Below are positions 9,603 through 19,234 of a DNA stretch of 64,000 nucleotides, in pieces; the first letter of the stretch is position 1; every line of letters begins with the position of its first letter. The notes under the pieces are model-generated. The model worked only from the letters and a program-made list of their open reading frames with translations. It did not search any database and had not been told where the DNA came from. A program made the position numbers and the translations under genes. Source of the stretch: Roseburia sp. AM59-24XD (GTDB lineage: Bacteria > Bacillota > Clostridia > Lachnospirales > Lachnospiraceae). The stretch covers positions 59,632-123,631 of the forward strand of contig NZ_QUET01000008.1 of NCBI RefSeq assembly GCF_003478445.1, read 5' to 3'.

Positions 9603-9715
9603 ATGTTAGAAAAATAAATTTCGTAGAAATTTCGTTATGCGCGAAGGCAAAAGGAGACATAGCAATTAGCAGAATACGGGTGCTTACGTTTGTTATCTGC
9701 GGAACGGAGGGCGAT

Positions 9716-10453
9716 ATGAAGAAAAGGTTATTAGCGGTGCTGACAGTATTCGGGCTGGCAGTGACGCTTTGTGCCTGCGGAAATACCGGTGGGAATGGAG
9801 ATTCATCGAAGGCATCGTCCTTGAATGCGGCTGAGCCGACACAGACAGTGGCAGAGCAGTCCGGGGATGAGATCGCAGATCTGCTCGGTAAGAAGCTGAT
9901 TCCGGACGAGGAGCGAGATTATTACCAGAAGTATTTTACAGAGCAGTATGATAAGGTGCGAAAGGATAATATTTCTGACTGGAAGGATTCCGATGGAAAC
10001 TGGTGTTATCCAAAGGATTATGAAATTCAGTGGATCCCGTCGGATGATGAGGTGATGGCGGCGCAGCAGTTTCCGCAGGAAATGCTGGATGCGATGAGTA
10101 CCGATGAGCTGTACCGGTTTATCCGGAAAGCTCCGGGTTCCTGGTCACAGCTTGCATTTGACAGTTATGCTCAGGCGTTAAGCTATTACTATTGTCGTTA
10201 CAATTTTATTGCGGAGCTTATGAGACGTGAGGACTGCGCAGAGGTCATCCATACATATTACGAGAAGACGCCGGCGGATGATGTAAAGCAGTATTCTAAG
10301 ACAAATTCCGTACAGTCGACCGACCGGAAGAAGCTTGCAAAGCGGGAGCAGTTCCAACTGCTGGAGGGACTGGAGTGGTTCTTCCTTTACAAGGACGGCA
10401 AAGCGGTTCCTGACGAGGAAGCGTTTGGAATGTCGTTGATCTCACAAGATTAG
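9716..10453 (+). CDS. Putative lipoprotein, unknown function
   Basis: A 245-residue protein with a lipoprotein signal peptide: MKKRLLAVLTVFGLAVTLCAC, in which LCAC is the lipobox, followed by a Gly/Ser/Thr-rich linker. The mature part is charged and rich in Tyr and Asp, with no recognised domain. A CGGAGGG ribosome site places the start at 9716. It is a single gene, followed by a terminator-like hairpin at 10491. It is probably anchored on the outer face of the membrane. Confidence 0.65.
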   Translation: MKKRLLAVLTVFGLAVTLCACGNTGGNGDSSKASSLNAAEPTQTVAEQSGDEIADLLGKKLIPDEERDYYQKYFTEQYDKVRKDNISDWKDSDGNWCYPKDYEIQWIPSDDEVMAAQQFPQEMLDAMSTDELYRFIRKAPGSWSQLAFDSYAQALSYYYCRYNFIAELMRREDCAEVIHTYYEKTPADDVKQYSKTNSVQSTDRKKLAKREQFQLLEGLEWFFLYKDGKAVPDEEAFGMSLISQD

Positions 10454-10490
10454 ACAGCAAAAGGGAAATAAATAAAAGAAGATCGAAAAG

Positions 10491-10538
10491 AAGACTCGTT
10501 GTGTACGTTTTTATGAACGTATATGATGGGTCTTTTTC
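10491..10538 (+). terminator. Intrinsic terminator after lipoprotein gene
   Basis: Two nested stems pair AAGAC (10491) with GTCTT (about 10530), and TACGTT (10504-10509) with AACGTA (10516-10521). They are followed by TTTTTC. The middle of the stem is imperfect. Confidence 0.5.
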
Positions 10539-10632
10539 TGTATCGGGGAACGGGATGTTTTTTGTGAAAGCAGTTTTGTCCACTCTGATCTTGTCCGTTC
10601 TTGGCGGCTTTAATTTTGTCAGTTTTTTCCTC

Positions 10633-10661
10633 TTGACATTGCACGGGGACGAGCGTATGAT
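10633..10661 (+). promoter_or_regulatory. Sigma-A-type promoter
   Basis: TTGACA (10633-10638), 17-base spacer, TATGAT (10656-10661). It lies about 105 bases upstream of the radical-SAM gene. Confidence 0.6.
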
Positions 10662-10766
10662 AATAGAACAGATGTTCGGAACAAATGTTTATTAAGAGAT
10701 ATTGATCAGAAGATGATTTGTCTGTGGCAGCAGCTACAGCGGTTGACTTGAGAGGGGGAGATTACG

Positions 10767-12460
10767 ATGATCTTTGCGGAGCATGCGTCTCTGGAGGAGA
10801 AGCTGAGGATATTGTCGGATGCCGCCAAGTATGATGTGGCGTGTACCTCCAGTGGTGTGTCCCGTCAGGGGAAGGATGGATATATTGGCAATTCGAGTGC
10901 GGCGGGAATCTGTCACAGCTTTTCGGCGGACGGGCGATGTATTTCTCTGCTTAAGATTTTATTTACGAATGAGTGCATTTATAACTGTAAGTATTGTATC
11001 AACCGTGTGACGAATGACGTTCCGAGGGCGACGTTTACGCCGGAGGAGGTCTGTCAGCTGACCATGGAGTTTTACCGGAGGAATTATATCGAGGGACTTT
11101 TCTTAAGCTCCGGGATCATACAGTCGGCGGATCATACGATGGAGCTGATCTGTCAGACGCTTCATGATCTGCGGACGGTACATCGGTTTCACGGCTATAT
11201 TCATTGCAAGGCGATACCGGGAGCTTCGCCGGAGCTGGTGGAGATGGCGGGCTGGTATGCGGATCGCATGAGTGTGAATATGGAGCTTCCTACGGCGGAC
11301 GGGCTGCGGCAGCTTGCGCCGAATAAGGATCGCCGGCAGATTCTGACACCGATGCGCCAGATCCAGTCCGGGATGGAGGAGAGCCGCGAAGCGCTGGGGA
11401 TGAAGGGAGGCAACCGCAGTGCGTACTGGCATACCAGCGCAGGCTGGGGAGGAGCATGCCCGATGGGATCAGTCAGAGGAGTGAGGCACCGAGGCTGAAG
11501 GCGCTGAACCGCGAGGAGAGTCATGTGGGGAAGGTGGCTGTGGTTCCCGGAGGAAAGGCAGCTAATGCGGAGGGTGCGTTTTCCAAACGGGCAGATAGAA
11601 GCGGTGGTGTATATAAGAATGCTGAGAGCGATCGTTCCGGTGCGGTTATGCAGGATCATTTATTACAGAAGCGCAGCGGTGCTGCGCATCAACAGCAATC
11701 TTCCGGTATACCTGCGCAGCAGTCGGCAGTACCGAAGAGGGAAGCATCCTCACTCGTACTGCCGGATACCGCTGCCGGGTTGACCCAGTGGCGGCGTCAC
11801 GATACGGGCAGGGGCTTTGTGCCGGCGGGTCAGAGCACCCAGATGATCATCGGAGCAGCCGGGGAGAGCGATTATGAGATCATGACCGTGTCGGAGGCAC
11901 TCTATCAGCGTTTTGATCTGAAGCGGGTGTTTTATTCTGCATTTATCAATGTTAATCAGGATGCCGATCTTCCGACACTGGAGAGCGGACCACCGCTTCG
12001 CAGGGAGCACCGGCTGTATCAGGCAGATTTCCTGCTTCGGTATTATGGTTTTGAGGCAGATGAACTGTTATCGCCGTCCCGACCGAATTTCAATGTATTT
12101 CTGGATCCGAAATGTGACTGGGCGCTGGGGCATATGGAGTCGTTTCCGGTGGAGATCAACACTGCGGATTACGATACGCTGCTTCGTGTGCCGGGCATTG
12201 GTGTGAAGTCTGCCAGCCGCATTATTAGGGCGAGACGGACAGGTTCGCTGGATTACCGCCATCTGAAGAAGATGGGAGTTGTGCTCAAGCGGGCGATCTA
12301 TTTTATCACCTGCAACGGGCGGATGATGTATGATTTCCTGAAGGTGGAGGAGGATTTTATTACGAGGCGGCTTGTGGGAGAGGAGAAGGCACTGCAGCAA
12401 AGCTATGAACAGGATCAGATCCATTATCAGCAGTTATCATTGTTTGACTTTATGACGTGA
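10767..12460 (+). pseudogene. Putative DNA modification/repair radical SAM protein (TIGR03916-like), frameshifted
   Basis: The N-terminal part (10767 to about 11440) has the radical-SAM cluster CIYNCKYC and sequence typical of the putative DNA modification/repair radical SAM family. That frame then stops at 11498. Family sequence resumes in another frame (open across 11456-12460) with FVPAGQSTQMIIGA, FYSAFINV and a helix-hairpin-helix (INTADYDTLLRVPGIG). Moving between the frames needs one extra base somewhere in about 11399-11495, so the sequence carries a one-base deletion. A long Gln/Ser/Arg-rich linker (about 11456-11800) separates the two halves. The TIGR03915 gene that follows is the usual partner. 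The frameshift may be a sequencing error. Confidence 0.75.
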
Positions 12461-12560
12461 TGCGGGAGGGAAAGATCGTGGTGCAGGTTTGCCGATAAGC
12501 GGTTATCTGTTTGCGGGGTTTTGGTGGAAGGACAGGTTTTTGGAAGGCGTGGTGAGTATT

Positions 12561-13367
12561 ATGAAACAGATGCGTGTATATCGGTGTGAGGATACACCGG
12601 AGGGCATATTTACAGCAGTTTACGATGCAGGAAAGTCTGCTTACGGACACGACCACATCCGTTTGGAGGTGATCATGCCGGAGTCAGAACAGAACTATAC
12701 CCTGTTCAGTGAGTATGTGGATGTACAGCCGGATCCGGAGAAGATGCAGAAGGTTCTGCGAACTGTGCGCAGCCGGATATCGGAGACGGCATACGAGTAT
12801 ATTATGACGGCGGCAGGAAGCCGTCAGCCGGATAAGGCAGATGTGATCTATCATTTCATCGTGTATGGTTTTGCACTGGGCCGGAAGGTCACGGAGGCAC
12901 TTCATGTGCCGTGGGTACAGAGGATGTTTGAGATATACCGTAGATCGCGCAATGAGGCGCACTATTATCTGGAGTTTATCCGTTTCGAGGAGATTTCATG
13001 GCAGGGACAGGCGGTCCTGTATGCTGTGATCGAGCCGGAGAATGAGGTGATCGATACGGTAGCGTCTCATTTTACGGACAGACTGAATCCGGAGTGGTTT
13101 ATCATCTATGACAAGACGCATCACAAGGCAGCGTTTCACAATCCGGGGAGACGATGGTATCAACGGATGCTCGAACCGGACGAATGCATTTTATTAGACC
13201 GGCTTGAGCACAGTGGAGAACGGGAGTATGCGGATCTGTGGAAGGCATTCTTTGAAAGTATTGCGATCCCGGAGCGGGAGAATGCAGATCTGCAGAGAAC
13301 GAATCTTCCTTTGCATTACCGGAAGCATATGACGGAGTTTGAATCTCACAGAATATCACAAAATTGA
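12561..13367 (+). CDS. TIGR03915 family putative DNA repair protein
   Basis: A 268-residue protein of the family usually encoded next to the TIGR03916 radical-SAM protein, as here. Recognisable features are the N-terminal YRCEDTPEGIFTAVYDA, the central RRSRNEAHYYLEFIRFEE and the C-terminal YRKHMTEF. The pair is thought to act in DNA modification or repair, but no reaction is established. The ATG at 12561 matches the usual family start; the upstream extension is not conserved-looking. The ribosome site is weak, and it is probably co-transcribed with the radical-SAM gene. Confidence 0.8.
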   Translation: MKQMRVYRCEDTPEGIFTAVYDAGKSAYGHDHIRLEVIMPESEQNYTLFSEYVDVQPDPEKMQKVLRTVRSRISETAYEYIMTAAGSRQPDKADVIYHFIVYGFALGRKVTEALHVPWVQRMFEIYRRSRNEAHYYLEFIRFEEISWQGQAVLYAVIEPENEVIDTVASHFTDRLNPEWFIIYDKTHHKAAFHNPGRRWYQRMLEPDECILLDRLEHSGEREYADLWKAFFESIAIPERENADLQRTNLPLHYRKHMTEFESHRISQN

Positions 13368-13450
13368 GAATCTTTTTGTTTTCTCTGTTCAAGGAGGCGG
13401 ACTGTGTTACAATAAGGCACATACAGTTTTACTCCAGGGGAGGAAGAGAT

Positions 13451-14122
13451 ATGCACAATATATTGGTGGTAGAGGATGACAGTGATCTGAATCAGGCGGT
13501 CTGCTATGCACTTCAGAAGGCCGGATACGGTGTGGTAAGTGCGGAAAGTATTGCAGAAGCCCGGAGGATATTTGTAAGTCGGCAGGTGGAGCTTGTCTTG
13601 TTGGATGTAAATCTTCCGGATGGTGAGGGATATACGTTGTGCCGGTGGCTGAAGGAACAGCAGGCGGAGCTCCCGGTGATTTATCTGACGGCAAGAGATC
13701 TCGAGGAGGATGCGATCAACGGATACGAATCCGGAGCGGAGGATTATATTATGAAGCCTTTTTCCATGCGGATCCTGCTTCATAAACTGGATGTGATCTT
13801 AAGGAGAAATTCCCGCTCCGGACGGCTTATCTTTTCGGATGATCATTTGCAGATCGATCTGGAGCAAGCCGTGGTGACAGTGGACGGTCAGGAATGCTCG
13901 GTCACGCCGACGGAGAGCAGGATGCTGCGACAGTTTCTGATCAACAGAGGGCAGCTTCTGACGTACGATGTTTTACTGGATCGTTTGTGGGACAGCGGTG
14001 GACAGTTTGTTGATAAGCATGCGCTGGCGGTGAATGTCAACCGTCTGAGAGCGAAGCTTGAGGATGAACAGCATAGATATATTTCTAATGTATACGGGGT
14101 GGGATATCAATGGATTGGATGA
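13451..14122 (+). CDS. OmpR-family response regulator
   Basis: A 223-residue winged-helix response regulator. The receiver has the acidic pocket (VVEDDSD), phospho-acceptor Asp52 (LLDVNLPDGEGY) and the switch Lys (YIMKPFSM). The C-terminal wHTH has TPTESRMLRQFLINRGQ and a typical end (RAKLEDEQHRYISNVYGVGYQW). The start follows a GGGGAGGAAGAG site. The kinase gene begins 13 bases before its stop. With the FtsX-type transporter downstream, this is a four-gene module like the antimicrobial-peptide sensing BceRS-AB or YxdJK-LM systems. Confidence 0.92.
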   Translation: MHNILVVEDDSDLNQAVCYALQKAGYGVVSAESIAEARRIFVSRQVELVLLDVNLPDGEGYTLCRWLKEQQAELPVIYLTARDLEEDAINGYESGAEDYIMKPFSMRILLHKLDVILRRNSRSGRLIFSDDHLQIDLEQAVVTVDGQECSVTPTESRMLRQFLINRGQLLTYDVLLDRLWDSGGQFVDKHALAVNVNRLRAKLEDEQHRYISNVYGVGYQWIG

Positions 14123-15051
14123 TGTGGATCGTGCCGGTGGCGGCGGGAGCCATTGTTATGGCACTGCTGTGGCGTAATTACCGGCTGCATAAGAATATAG
14201 AAGAATTTGCCGGAAAGGTGGAGCAGGCTCTGGACGTGATTTCTTCCGGTGGGGAATGGAAGCCAGAGGCACAGATGGAGGACAGCCTTTGGGGCAGAAC
14301 GGAGACGCAGTTAGCAAGGGCGGCACATTTGTTTCAGCGTAAGTCCGAGGAGAGCCGGAGAGAGCGGGTGCAGATCAAAGGACTGATCTCGGATATTTCT
14401 CATCAGACGAGGACACCGGTTTCCAACATAAAACTATATATAGAGTTTCTTGGTGAGGAGGAACTTTCGGAGGACGGACGACAATTCCTTAAGAAGCTGC
14501 AGACTCAGGTGGAGCGGCTCGATTTTCTGATGCAGAGTATGGTGAAAATGTCCCGGCTGGAGACGGGGATCCTGCAGATACAGAAGGAACCGGGTGATAT
14601 TTGTGAGACGCTGCGGCGGGCTGTGGCAGCGGTTGTTCCGGATGCAGCAGTGAAACAGATCGACCTTTTCATGGAGAGCAGTGGAGAAGTGATGATCGAT
14701 CATGATGGCAGGTGGACGCAGGAGGCTGTTTTTAATATTCTGGACAATGCAGTGAAGTACACGGAGTCCGGCGGTGAGATTCATGTCGCATTGACGAGAC
14801 AGGAAATCTTCTTGAAGATCAGTATTTCGGATACCGGAAAGGGAATTGTGCCGGAGAGACAGGCGGAGATCTTTACGAGATTCTACCGGGAACCGGAGGT
14901 TCACGATAAGCCGGGAGTTGGGATTGGTTTGTATCTTGCACGCAGGATTATGGAATTGCAGAAGGGTTACATAGAAGTGGAGTCGGAGCCGGGAGAGGGT
15001 GCAGAGTTCCATCTGTATCTTCCATGGCGGGATGCTCAGGACAAGGTGTGA
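14110..15051 (+). CDS. Sensor histidine kinase (BceS/YxdK-like module)
   Basis: A 313-residue HisKA/HATPase kinase. One clear N-terminal membrane helix (about 4-21) is followed by a short linker, phospho-acceptor His98 (SDISHQTRTP), an N box (NILDNAVKYTES), G1 (ISDTGKGI) and G2 (GVGIGLYLARRIMELQ). With no room for an external sensor domain, it may be stimulated through the neighbouring transporter, as in BceS systems. It overlaps the regulator gene and is probably translationally coupled. Confidence 0.9.
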   Translation: MDWMMWIVPVAAGAIVMALLWRNYRLHKNIEEFAGKVEQALDVISSGGEWKPEAQMEDSLWGRTETQLARAAHLFQRKSEESRRERVQIKGLISDISHQTRTPVSNIKLYIEFLGEEELSEDGRQFLKKLQTQVERLDFLMQSMVKMSRLETGILQIQKEPGDICETLRRAVAAVVPDAAVKQIDLFMESSGEVMIDHDGRWTQEAVFNILDNAVKYTESGGEIHVALTRQEIFLKISISDTGKGIVPERQAEIFTRFYREPEVHDKPGVGIGLYLARRIMELQKGYIEVESEPGEGAEFHLYLPWRDAQDKV

Positions 15052-15066
15052 TCACAATATTGTGAT
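15051..15066. promoter_or_regulatory. Perfect 16-bp palindrome between kinase and ABC genes
   Basis: ATCACAATATTGTGAT is a perfect inverted repeat. It sits on the kinase stop codon and 72 bases ahead of the ABC ATPase gene. It could be an operator for the regulator or for a dimeric repressor. No U-tract follows, so it is not a terminator. Confidence 0.4.
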
Positions 15067-15137
15067 ATTTCGTAATTGAGACAGGTTTGTGATTTTTACC
15101 GGGTATTCTGTGAATATCAAAATAAGGAGGCAGACCA

Positions 15138-15839
15138 ATGGACAATTATATTGTACAAACCAATCATCTAAAGAAATATTACCAAATGGGTAAGAACACG
15201 ATCCGGGCATTGGATGGCGTTGATTTTTGTGTGAAGGAGCATGAATTTGTGGCGATCATCGGCAAGAGCGGCTCCGGCAAAAGTACACTGCTGCATATGC
15301 TCGGGGGACTTGATATACCGACGGAGGGAGAGGTGTATGTGGAGGGGAAGAGTATTCAGGGGCTGAAGAAGGATCAGCTTGCCGTTTTCCGCCGCAGGAA
15401 GATAGGCTTCATCTTTCAGAATTATAATCTGGTTCCGGATCTGAATGTTTACGAGAATGTGATCCTACCGGTCGAGTTAGATGGGAGAAGGGTCGATACT
15501 GCGTATGTGGATGAGATTCTGGGACTTTTGGGGCTGACCGAGAAGAGAGACGCATTACCGGGGAATCTGTCGGGAGGGCAGCAGCAACGGGCGGCAATTG
15601 CCAGAGCGCTTGCGGCGAAGCCTGCGATCATATTGGCGGACGAGCCGACGGGTAATCTTGACTCTGCAACGAGTCACGACGTACTTGGACTTCTAAAGAC
15701 GGCATCAAAACAGTTTTGCCAGACACTGATTCTTATTACACATGACAGGGACATTGCACAACTTGCTGACCGCATTGTACATATTGAAGATGGCAGGATC
15801 ATCGGGGGTTTAGAGAAGGGAAGTGATCCGGATGCTTAA
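15138..15839 (+). CDS. ABC transporter ATP-binding protein (MacB/LolD/BceA type)
   Basis: A 233-residue ATPase with Walker A GKSGSGKST (42-50), signature LSGGQQQRAAIARAL, Walker B ILADEPTGNLD and H-loop LITHD. It belongs to the family that powers FtsX-type permeases rather than classical importers. A strong AAGGAGG ribosome site is present. It pairs with the overlapping permease gene and with the two-component system upstream, which points to bacitracin/peptide-stress detoxification or sensing. The substrate is inferred only from this context. Confidence 0.92.
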   Translation: MDNYIVQTNHLKKYYQMGKNTIRALDGVDFCVKEHEFVAIIGKSGSGKSTLLHMLGGLDIPTEGEVYVEGKSIQGLKKDQLAVFRRRKIGFIFQNYNLVPDLNVYENVILPVELDGRRVDTAYVDEILGLLGLTEKRDALPGNLSGGQQQRAAIARALAAKPAIILADEPTGNLDSATSHDVLGLLKTASKQFCQTLILITHDRDIAQLADRIVHIEDGRIIGGLEKGSDPDA

Positions 15840-18360
15840 GAATACTAACAACGCTGTTGTTAAGCGGATGGCACGTCATTCCCTAAAGACCGGACGAAGG
15901 AGAACAGCGACAATGTTTCTTGCGGTTTTTCTTTCCTCCTTCATGATATTTACGATATTTACGGTGGGTGTCACTTACTTCAAAATGCTAAAGATTCAAA
16001 ACATCCGGATGTCCGGGGCAAAGTTTGATGCGCTCATGTATGGTGTGACGGATGAGCAGGCACAGAAATGTGAGAATAATCCGGATATTACACTGACCGG
16101 TTTTCTTGGCATCTGTGGGTGGATCGAGAAAACAGACCGCGATGATACGCCGAGTGTTGGGCTTGGCTGGGCGGATGAGAATTACTGGTCGAAGATGATG
16201 AAACCGGCGAGAGAGAAGCTGGAGGGGGAATACCCGGTTGCGGAAGATGAGATCATGGTGACCAGAGAAGCATTGGAGGAATGTGGATATGACGAGCTGG
16301 GAGTCGGCGATTCGATCACAGTGACGTATGGCGTATACGATGGTGTTCAGAAAGGCACCTTTCGGATCAGTGGCATATGGGATGGCTATGGAACGAAGAA
16401 GATGTTCTATATGTCCAAAGCGTTTTATGAAAAGTCGGGATGGAAGCGCTCCGATGCTGCATCAGGAAGATATTTCATGGACTTTCGGCAGAGACTGATG
16501 ACAAAGAAGACGCAGAATGCATTTATAAAAAGTATGAAACTGGGGAAACAGCAGGCTCTTTTCTTTGTCTCAGATCTGGGAGAATCGGTTGAGATCCTTG
16601 GAGGATTGATCGGACTGATCTTTGTTACCTGTCTGTGTGCGTATCTGCTGATCTATAACATCATGTATCTTTCGGTGGCAGGCAGAGTAAGACATTATGG
16701 ACTGCTTCAGACAATCGGTATGACAGAATGGCAGATCAAGGTGATGCTCAAAGAGCAGCTGCTTCTGATAGGATCGATGGGGATAGGAACCGGCTGTGTG
16801 ACGGGGGCGTTCGTTTCGTTCTTTCTGATCCCGGTGATCGTGAAAAATCTCGGAATCCAAAGCGGATATATTGATGGAATCGGAGTGCAGTTTCATCCGG
16901 CGGTTCTGGTGGTGACCGTATTGCTGGCGGGTATCACGATCAGTCTGGCGGGTTGGAAACCGGTGCGCAAGGCAGCAAAGGTTTCTCCGATAGAAGCGCT
17001 TGGATATCGTCCGGGGGCTGGAATGAAGGTGTCCCGAAGGAAAGGAACTGGGATAAGAAGCGGCAGGAAAGCGGCACGGGGGAATGTGATTGCGCGGATT
17101 TCCTGGGAGCAGTTTGTAAAGGATAAGAAGCGGACGGCGATGGTGCTTGTGTCTCTGGCGATGAGTCTGTCGGTGTATCTTTGCGTTGTTACATTGATCT
17201 CCAGTCAGGCGGCGCGCACAATCGTATCGAATAGTATGAACACAGATCTCGTCATTAAGAATGATACCGGCATAAAGGAAAAAGCAAAGGATCGGAAGGA
17301 TATTCTGACCGGCTCCATCGAGAAGTCGATTAGCAGTAATCAAGGTGTTGCCGAAATGCATTCCATTGTATTTTCGGAAATTACGATTCCGTGGGAACCG
17401 GATCTTATGGAAAAGTGGATGAAGGAATTTTATGCAAAATGGATGAGCATTCCTTATAAAAAGGATCGAAAGGAGTACAAAGAGCATCCGGAGAACTTTG
17501 GAACAAGTATGCTTGGCATCGACGAGGACGAATTTGATCATCTGAATCAGACGCTCGACATGCCGGTGTCCAAAAACGATTTTCTCGCGGGAAAGGTGTG
17601 TATTGTTTACCGAAATGGTGTGGAGCTTGCGGATAAAGATCTTATCGGCAAAACAGTGACATGCACGCTCTATCGGAATCTTAAAAAGAGTAAAAGCTTT
17701 ACAGTGTCAGGTGTGACGGATGATTCGTATTACACGGTACTTTTAGGATATCCGCCAACGCTCATTGTCAGTGATCAGGTGGTAAAGGCATTTGATGCGA
17801 AAGCATTTATCCTAAAGACAGGGATCCGGTATAAGAAGGAGTATGACCGTAGGACGGAGGAAGAGATTCTGGCAATTCTGAAGAAAGATGCCAATACACG
17901 AAATTTTTCCTGGGAATCCAAGCTCGAGGAGGCAGATGAGATGCGAAAGGCACAGGGGAATATGCCTCAGATCGGTATGGGGATTGTGTTGATCCTTGCA
18001 TTTATTGGAACTATGAATTATATGAACACCTTTGTGGTAAATATACAGAACAGACGAACCGAGCTCTCAGTCATGGAAAGTATCGGGATGACGCAGTGGC
18101 AGATACTTAAGATGCTGATCCGGGAGGGAATCCTGTATGCAGGGGGAGCATGGCTTGTGACAATGTCCGTTGGCATGGCAGCTGTTTACGAGATTTATCA
18201 GTCTATGAACTATTGTCAGGTTGCATTCTGCGTGCCGGTTGTTCCGCTTCTGGGAGCGGCGCTTGTAACGGTAATCGTGTGTGTTGTCATTCCGGTGGCA
18301 GCATGGAAGAGGTTGTCCGGGCAGGGCAGCGTGATAGAACGCATTCGTGGAATTGAATAA
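15832..18360 (+). CDS. FtsX-like ABC transporter permease
   Basis: A permease of about 842 residues with two FtsX/MacB domains. An N-terminal membrane helix is followed by an external domain, three clustered helices (about 250-375, including KVSPIEALGYRPG), a second helix and external domain (about 430-680), and three C-terminal helices. The duplicated motif IGMTEWQIKVMLKEQ / IGMTQWQILKMLIRE marks the two FtsX halves. The ATG at 15832 is preferred; a GTG at 15823, inside the ATPase gene, is the alternative. It is the partner of the adjacent ATPase. Confidence 0.88.
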   Translation: MLKNTNNAVVKRMARHSLKTGRRRTATMFLAVFLSSFMIFTIFTVGVTYFKMLKIQNIRMSGAKFDALMYGVTDEQAQKCENNPDITLTGFLGICGWIEKTDRDDTPSVGLGWADENYWSKMMKPAREKLEGEYPVAEDEIMVTREALEECGYDELGVGDSITVTYGVYDGVQKGTFRISGIWDGYGTKKMFYMSKAFYEKSGWKRSDAASGRYFMDFRQRLMTKKTQNAFIKSMKLGKQQALFFVSDLGESVEILGGLIGLIFVTCLCAYLLIYNIMYLSVAGRVRHYGLLQTIGMTEWQIKVMLKEQLLLIGSMGIGTGCVTGAFVSFFLIPVIVKNLGIQSGYIDGIGVQFHPAVLVVTVLLAGITISLAGWKPVRKAAKVSPIEALGYRPGAGMKVSRRKGTGIRSGRKAARGNVIARISWEQFVKDKKRTAMVLVSLAMSLSVYLCVVTLISSQAARTIVSNSMNTDLVIKNDTGIKEKAKDRKDILTGSIEKSISSNQGVAEMHSIVFSEITIPWEPDLMEKWMKEFYAKWMSIPYKKDRKEYKEHPENFGTSMLGIDEDEFDHLNQTLDMPVSKNDFLAGKVCIVYRNGVELADKDLIGKTVTCTLYRNLKKSKSFTVSGVTDDSYYTVLLGYPPTLIVSDQVVKAFDAKAFILKTGIRYKKEYDRRTEEEILAILKKDANTRNFSWESKLEEADEMRKAQGNMPQIGMGIVLILAFIGTMNYMNTFVVNIQNRRTELSVMESIGMTQWQILKMLIREGILYAGGAWLVTMSVGMAAVYEIYQSMNYCQVAFCVPVVPLLGAALVTVIVCVVIPVAAWKRLSGQGSVIERIRGIE

Positions 18361-18391
18361 AAAGCAGTTCACAAAACTTTCACAAAAATTA

Positions 18392-18418
18392 TTAGCACTC
18401 GCTCTTGACGAGTGCTAA
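18392..18418 (+). promoter_or_regulatory. CIRCE element (HrcA operator)
   Basis: TTAGCACTC, nine bases, then GAGTGCTAA: a perfect match to the CIRCE consensus bound by the heat-shock repressor HrcA. It overlaps the -35 of the hsp20 promoter. Confidence 0.95.
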
Positions 18419-18433
18419 TAAAAGTGGTATAAC
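18405..18433 (+). promoter_or_regulatory. hsp20 promoter embedded in CIRCE
   Basis: TTGACG (18405-18410), 17-base spacer, TATAAC (18428-18433). The -35 lies inside the CIRCE element, so HrcA binding would block polymerase directly. Confidence 0.75.
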
Positions 18434-18544
18434 ATATTACAGAACAAGGGAAGAGGTAATAGGAAGTCAGAAATGACCGGGACTTCATCCTACTTGCTCT
18501 GAGAAGAACAGTTCAATAAGGTTTAATTGAAGGAGGAATGACTT

Positions 18545-18988
18545 ATGTTGATGCCTAGTATTTTTGGAGAGAATTTATTTGATGATCTGTTTGATGATTT
18601 TGCAAGACCAATGAATGTGATTCATTATGCAACCCCGACGCCAAGCGCTATGAAGACCGATGTGAAAGAGACAGATGCCGGTTATGAGCTTGATATAGAT
18701 CTGCCAGGGTATAAGAAAGAGGATGTCAAGGCCGAATTGAAGGACGGTTACATGACCATCAGCGCAGAGAAGAAATCCGAGAACGATGAGAAGGATGACA
18801 AGAGCGGCAAGTACCTTCGCCGTGAGAGATATTACGGAAGCTGCAGCCGTAGCTTCTATGTTGGTGAGGAGGTTACCGAGGAGGATATCAAAGCGAAGTT
18901 TGAGGATGGTATCCTGAAGATTTCCGTCCCAAAGAAGGAACCACAGCCGGCGGTTGAACAAACCAAGACCATCGCTATTGAGGGATAA
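18545..18988 (+). CDS. Small heat-shock protein, Hsp20 family
   Basis: A 147-residue alpha-crystallin-type chaperone that holds unfolded proteins during heat stress. The conserved core includes VKETDAGYELDIDLPGYKKED and the C-terminal FEDGILKISVPKKE. The start is the ATG behind GAAGGAGGAATGACTT. It is a single-gene transcript with its own CIRCE-controlled promoter and a strong terminator downstream. Confidence 0.95.
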   Translation: MLMPSIFGENLFDDLFDDFARPMNVIHYATPTPSAMKTDVKETDAGYELDIDLPGYKKEDVKAELKDGYMTISAEKKSENDEKDDKSGKYLRRERYYGSCSRSFYVGEEVTEEDIKAKFEDGILKISVPKKEPQPAVEQTKTIAIEG

Positions 18989-19041
18989 AGCAGTTGCACC
19001 GCTAAGGCGGTGAGTGATACCCATTCATGCCAATAAAATTG

Positions 19042-19087
19042 CACCCGGTCAGGAATCGAAAGGTTTCTGACCGGGTGTTGTTTTGTC
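19042..19087 (+). terminator. Intrinsic terminator of hsp20
   Basis: CACCCGGTCAGGAA pairs with TTTCTGACCGGGTG, with one mismatch and a short loop, followed by TTGTTTTGTCCTTTT. Confidence 0.85.
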
Positions 19088-19097
19088 CTTTTTATAT

Positions 19098-19126
19098 TTG
19101 ACAAACAAAAGCAATATGTATAAAAT
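19098..19126 (+). promoter_or_regulatory. tRNA promoter
   Basis: TTGACA (19098-19103), 17-base spacer, TAAAAT (19121-19126), 30 bases upstream of tRNA-Gly. Confidence 0.75.
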
Positions 19127-19155
19127 GAAGAGGAGCAGAAACTACAGGCTTCTGT

Positions 19156-19226
19156 GCAGGATTAGTACATCGGTAGTATATCAGCTTCCCAAGCTGAGGA
19201 GGCGGGTTCGACTCCCGTATCCTGCT
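19156..19226 (+). tRNA. tRNA-Gly (anticodon CCC)
   Basis: The acceptor arms GCAGGAT and ATCCTGC pair fully. The anticodon stem TCAGC/GCTGA encloses the loop TTCCCAA, giving anticodon CCC. The T arm contains GGTTCGACTCC. The 3' CCA is not encoded. The gene has its own promoter upstream and a hairpin terminator at 19235. Confidence 0.92.
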
Positions 19227-19234
19227 TGACCGCA

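Larger units (their letters stand above)
10454..10766. other. Intergenic region with terminator and promoter
   Basis: This 313-base gap holds the hairpin terminator at 10491-10538, then a strong promoter at 10633-10661, then the ribosome site (GAGAGGGGGAG) of the radical-SAM gene. A 64-codon open frame from 10501 runs through both the hairpin and the promoter and has no family resemblance, so it is not called. Confidence 0.6.

Noticed and set aside
10501..10695. 64-codon frame between the lipoprotein and radical-SAM genes
   Set aside because: It crosses a terminator hairpin and a strong promoter, so it is not expected to be translated.
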